Assembly (NCBI GenBank): GCA_002412765.1
Contig: DHVR01000030.1
Coordinates: forward strand, 62,001 to 126,000
From: Leptolinea sp. UBA5203
Lineage (GTDB): Bacteria; Chloroflexota; Anaerolineae; Anaerolineales; Anaerolineaceae
DNA: 64,000 nt
Direction of reading: 5' to 3'
Shown here in pieces: positions 62,758 to 64,000 of the stretch. The position numbers and the translations under genes are program-made. A model generated the notes under the pieces. That model saw only the letters and a program-made list of their open reading frames with translations. It searched no databases and was not told where the DNA came from. Positions within the stretch are counted from its first letter, which is position 1. Every line of letters begins with the position of its first letter.

Positions 62758-63010
62758 TTAAACCTTCCTCTAGTGAATAAGTGTGAATAGGATTATGCTA
62801 TTTTCTACAATGAAGCATAGCACAAGCTTGGAAAAATTGTCAATGAATACGGACTGACTATTTGTCACTTTTTTTCCCAAAAATGCCTAATGACAAATAT
62901 GATATTAATCATCTGATAACTGCATTTCTTCACAGGCGGTGCATACCAACGGAAACATCCCAAATCCATGCGATATAATTAAGCTCGAATCTACTCAGGA
63001 GCCTACTTTT

Positions 63011-63592
63011 ATGACAAAGTTATTTTTAGTACGACATGGTCAAACCGATTGGAATGTAGCCACCCGATATCAAGGACATTCCGATATTCCTCTCAATGAA
63101 ACCGGCTTGCAACAAGCTGCTACAGCCGTTCAAAATTTTTCTGGAACCCCCTATGAGGCCATTTATGCCAGTGATTTACAGCGTGCCCAACAAACCGCCC
63201 ATTATTTCGCTGAAGATTCCGGATTGCCAATTGAAAGTGATGTCCGTCTGCGGGAAATTTTTTTGGGGGAGTGGGAAGGAAAATCCATTGCACAAATCCG
63301 GGACGATTATCCGGACCTGGTGGCCTTAAGACGTGCTGAACCCACCCGCTATGCCGCACCGGATGGAGAAACCGTGTTGGAAGTTGCCCGCCGGGTGGTT
63401 GAAGCCGCAGATGAAATCAGCGCCGCCCATCCGGATGGCAATGTGCTGATCGTCGCCCATGGCATGAGCATGGCCACTCTGTATTGTCTTTCGCAACAGA
63501 TGGATTTGAATCTTGTTTTTACCCAAATATTTGATAATGCAGAAATTAGACCTGTGGAATGGTACCCGGGCAAAGTGAAATTGGAGGATTGA
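63011..63592 (+). CDS. histidine phosphatase family protein (phosphoglycerate mutase-like)
   Basis: A 193-residue protein. It has the catalytic motif FLVRHGQTDWN (His10-region RHG), RYQGHSDIPLNETG, IYASDLQRAQQTAHYF with the second-pocket Arg, REIFLGEWEGKS (acidic residue) and LIVAHGMSMATLYC (second His). Such enzymes dephosphorylate sugars, phosphoglycerate or alpha-ribazole phosphate; an exact substrate cannot be told from the sequence. The ATG at 63011 is chosen because AGGAG (62997-63001) precedes it and the family homology starts here; the longer frame from 62939 has none. Its last codons carry the ribosome site (GGAGG at 63583) of the next gene. Confidence 0.92.
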   Translation: MTKLFLVRHGQTDWNVATRYQGHSDIPLNETGLQQAATAVQNFSGTPYEAIYASDLQRAQQTAHYFAEDSGLPIESDVRLREIFLGEWEGKSIAQIRDDYPDLVALRRAEPTRYAAPDGETVLEVARRVVEAADEISAAHPDGNVLIVAHGMSMATLYCLSQQMDLNLVFTQIFDNAEIRPVEWYPGKVKLED

Positions 63593-63598
63593 ATCTTG

Positions 63599-64000
63599 AT
63601 GGATAGAGATGCCTCCGGATGTTTAATGTGCCATTTGACCGGCCTGTACGGGCTGGAACGAGATAAAACGTATGATGAATGGTTATTGAAATTAATCGAG
63701 GAACAACGTGCTACCTCAAAACCTGGTGCTCATTTTTCGCAGTTTCGTACTTTTCTCTCCTTTGGAAATCTGCTTCAATCCCTAACCATGGATGAACTTA
63801 AGGCCTGCTGGCAGGTGATTGAAACCAGCACCCAGGGACTTTTCAGCGGATTGCAATTTGAGGGTACCCATTCATCAGATAGCTGGATGGAATGGAATCA
63901 ACAATTGGAAAAACCATTTCATATCCTGTTGGATAAAACAGGTACGCAGGTGCATCATGCCTCCATGGAAAATCCAACGAAATCCTTTGAACAACTAAAA
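63599..64000 (+). CDS. uncharacterised protein, 3' end outside the window
   Basis: The ATG at 63599 follows GGAGG (63583-63587) inside the end of the previous gene, and the frame stays open to the window edge (134 residues visible). It opens MDRDASGCLMCHLTGLYGLE, with a Cys-x2-Cys-His pair that could bind metal, followed by a mainly helical region with Trp-rich stretches (DELKACWQVIETST, SDSWMEWNQQLE). I recognise no family. Coupling to the histidine phosphatase gene suggests a common operon. Confidence 0.6.
   Translation, partial: MDRDASGCLMCHLTGLYGLERDKTYDEWLLKLIEEQRATSKPGAHFSQFRTFLSFGNLLQSLTMDELKACWQVIETSTQGLFSGLQFEGTHSSDSWMEWNQQLEKPFHILLDKTGTQVHHASMENPTKSFEQLK

Noticed and set aside
1..64000. 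CRISPR arrays, rRNA genes and intact insertion sequences
   Set aside because: No regularly spaced identical repeats, rRNA sequence or complete transposase frame was seen.

Overview
The window looks like a chromosomal segment from a member of the Chloroflexota, probably Anaerolineae. This rests on gene content rather than on a marker gene: a giant secreted protein carrying a twice-repeated 'DPYF-x(n)-C' module, SpoVS without other sporulation genes, a YgeY-type M20 hydrolase, a stand-alone PEP/pyruvate-binding-domain protein, M3 and M32 peptidases, and mixed-strand organisation with many short operons. No rRNA, tRNA, CRISPR array or intact transposase was found.

Layout. 1-3.2 kb is an accessory zone: a cut-off alpha/beta hydrolase, a UPF0158 protein, a REP-like inverted repeat next to the decayed C-terminus of a REP-associated (RAYT) transposase, and a translationally coupled pair made of a class III nucleotidyl cyclase-like protein and an unknown partner. 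3.2-6.2 kb holds a membrane protein, the YgeY-type hydrolase and a YhhN-like membrane protein, followed by a repeat-rich gap. 6.9-17.4 kb is one gene for a 3516-residue secreted protein, preceded by an atypical receiver-only regulator whose upstream region has 11-bp-phased direct repeats, then a NarL-type two-component system (17.5-20.6 kb).

20.9-28.5 kb is a metal/oxygen section: a PadR regulator, a yybP-ykoY (Mn2+) riboswitch controlling a P-type cation ATPase, a DUF302 protein, three tandem bacteriohemerythrins (the first frameshifted), a ferritin-like/VIT1-CCC1 fusion and an SDR enzyme. 28.6-36.4 kb contains a secreted metallophosphatase, DMT transporter, pentapeptide protein, an alpha/beta hydrolase-fold protein lacking its nucleophile, GrpB, M32 carboxypeptidase, YjbQ and an aminotransferase. 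36.5-40.3 kb encodes a striking single polypeptide joining a TPR-like segment, a DppB-like permease, a DppC-like permease and a degenerate M28 peptidase domain.

40.4-53.1 kb carries a DUF2807 lipoprotein, a multi-sensor diguanylate cyclase, a small membrane protein behind a Pho-box-like repeat, a CZB-type chemoreceptor, a CotH/beta-helix-like surface protein, and an AIR-synthase-like/dual-specificity phosphatase pair. 53.5-64 kb carries the PEP-binding protein, dnaN, PepF-like oligopeptidase, two deoxynucleoside kinases flanking a noncoding region with four perfect DnaA boxes and an AT-rich stretch (a strong oriC candidate), spoVS, a 57-residue 2[4Fe-4S] ferredoxin, a histidine phosphatase and a cut-off unknown gene.

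The most interesting items are the permease-permease-peptidase fusion, the oriC candidate, the cyclase-like pair as a possible signalling/defence module, the 11-bp-phased repeat operators, and the Mn2+ riboswitch/P-type ATPase unit. All family names come from reading motifs by eye; no database search was run.
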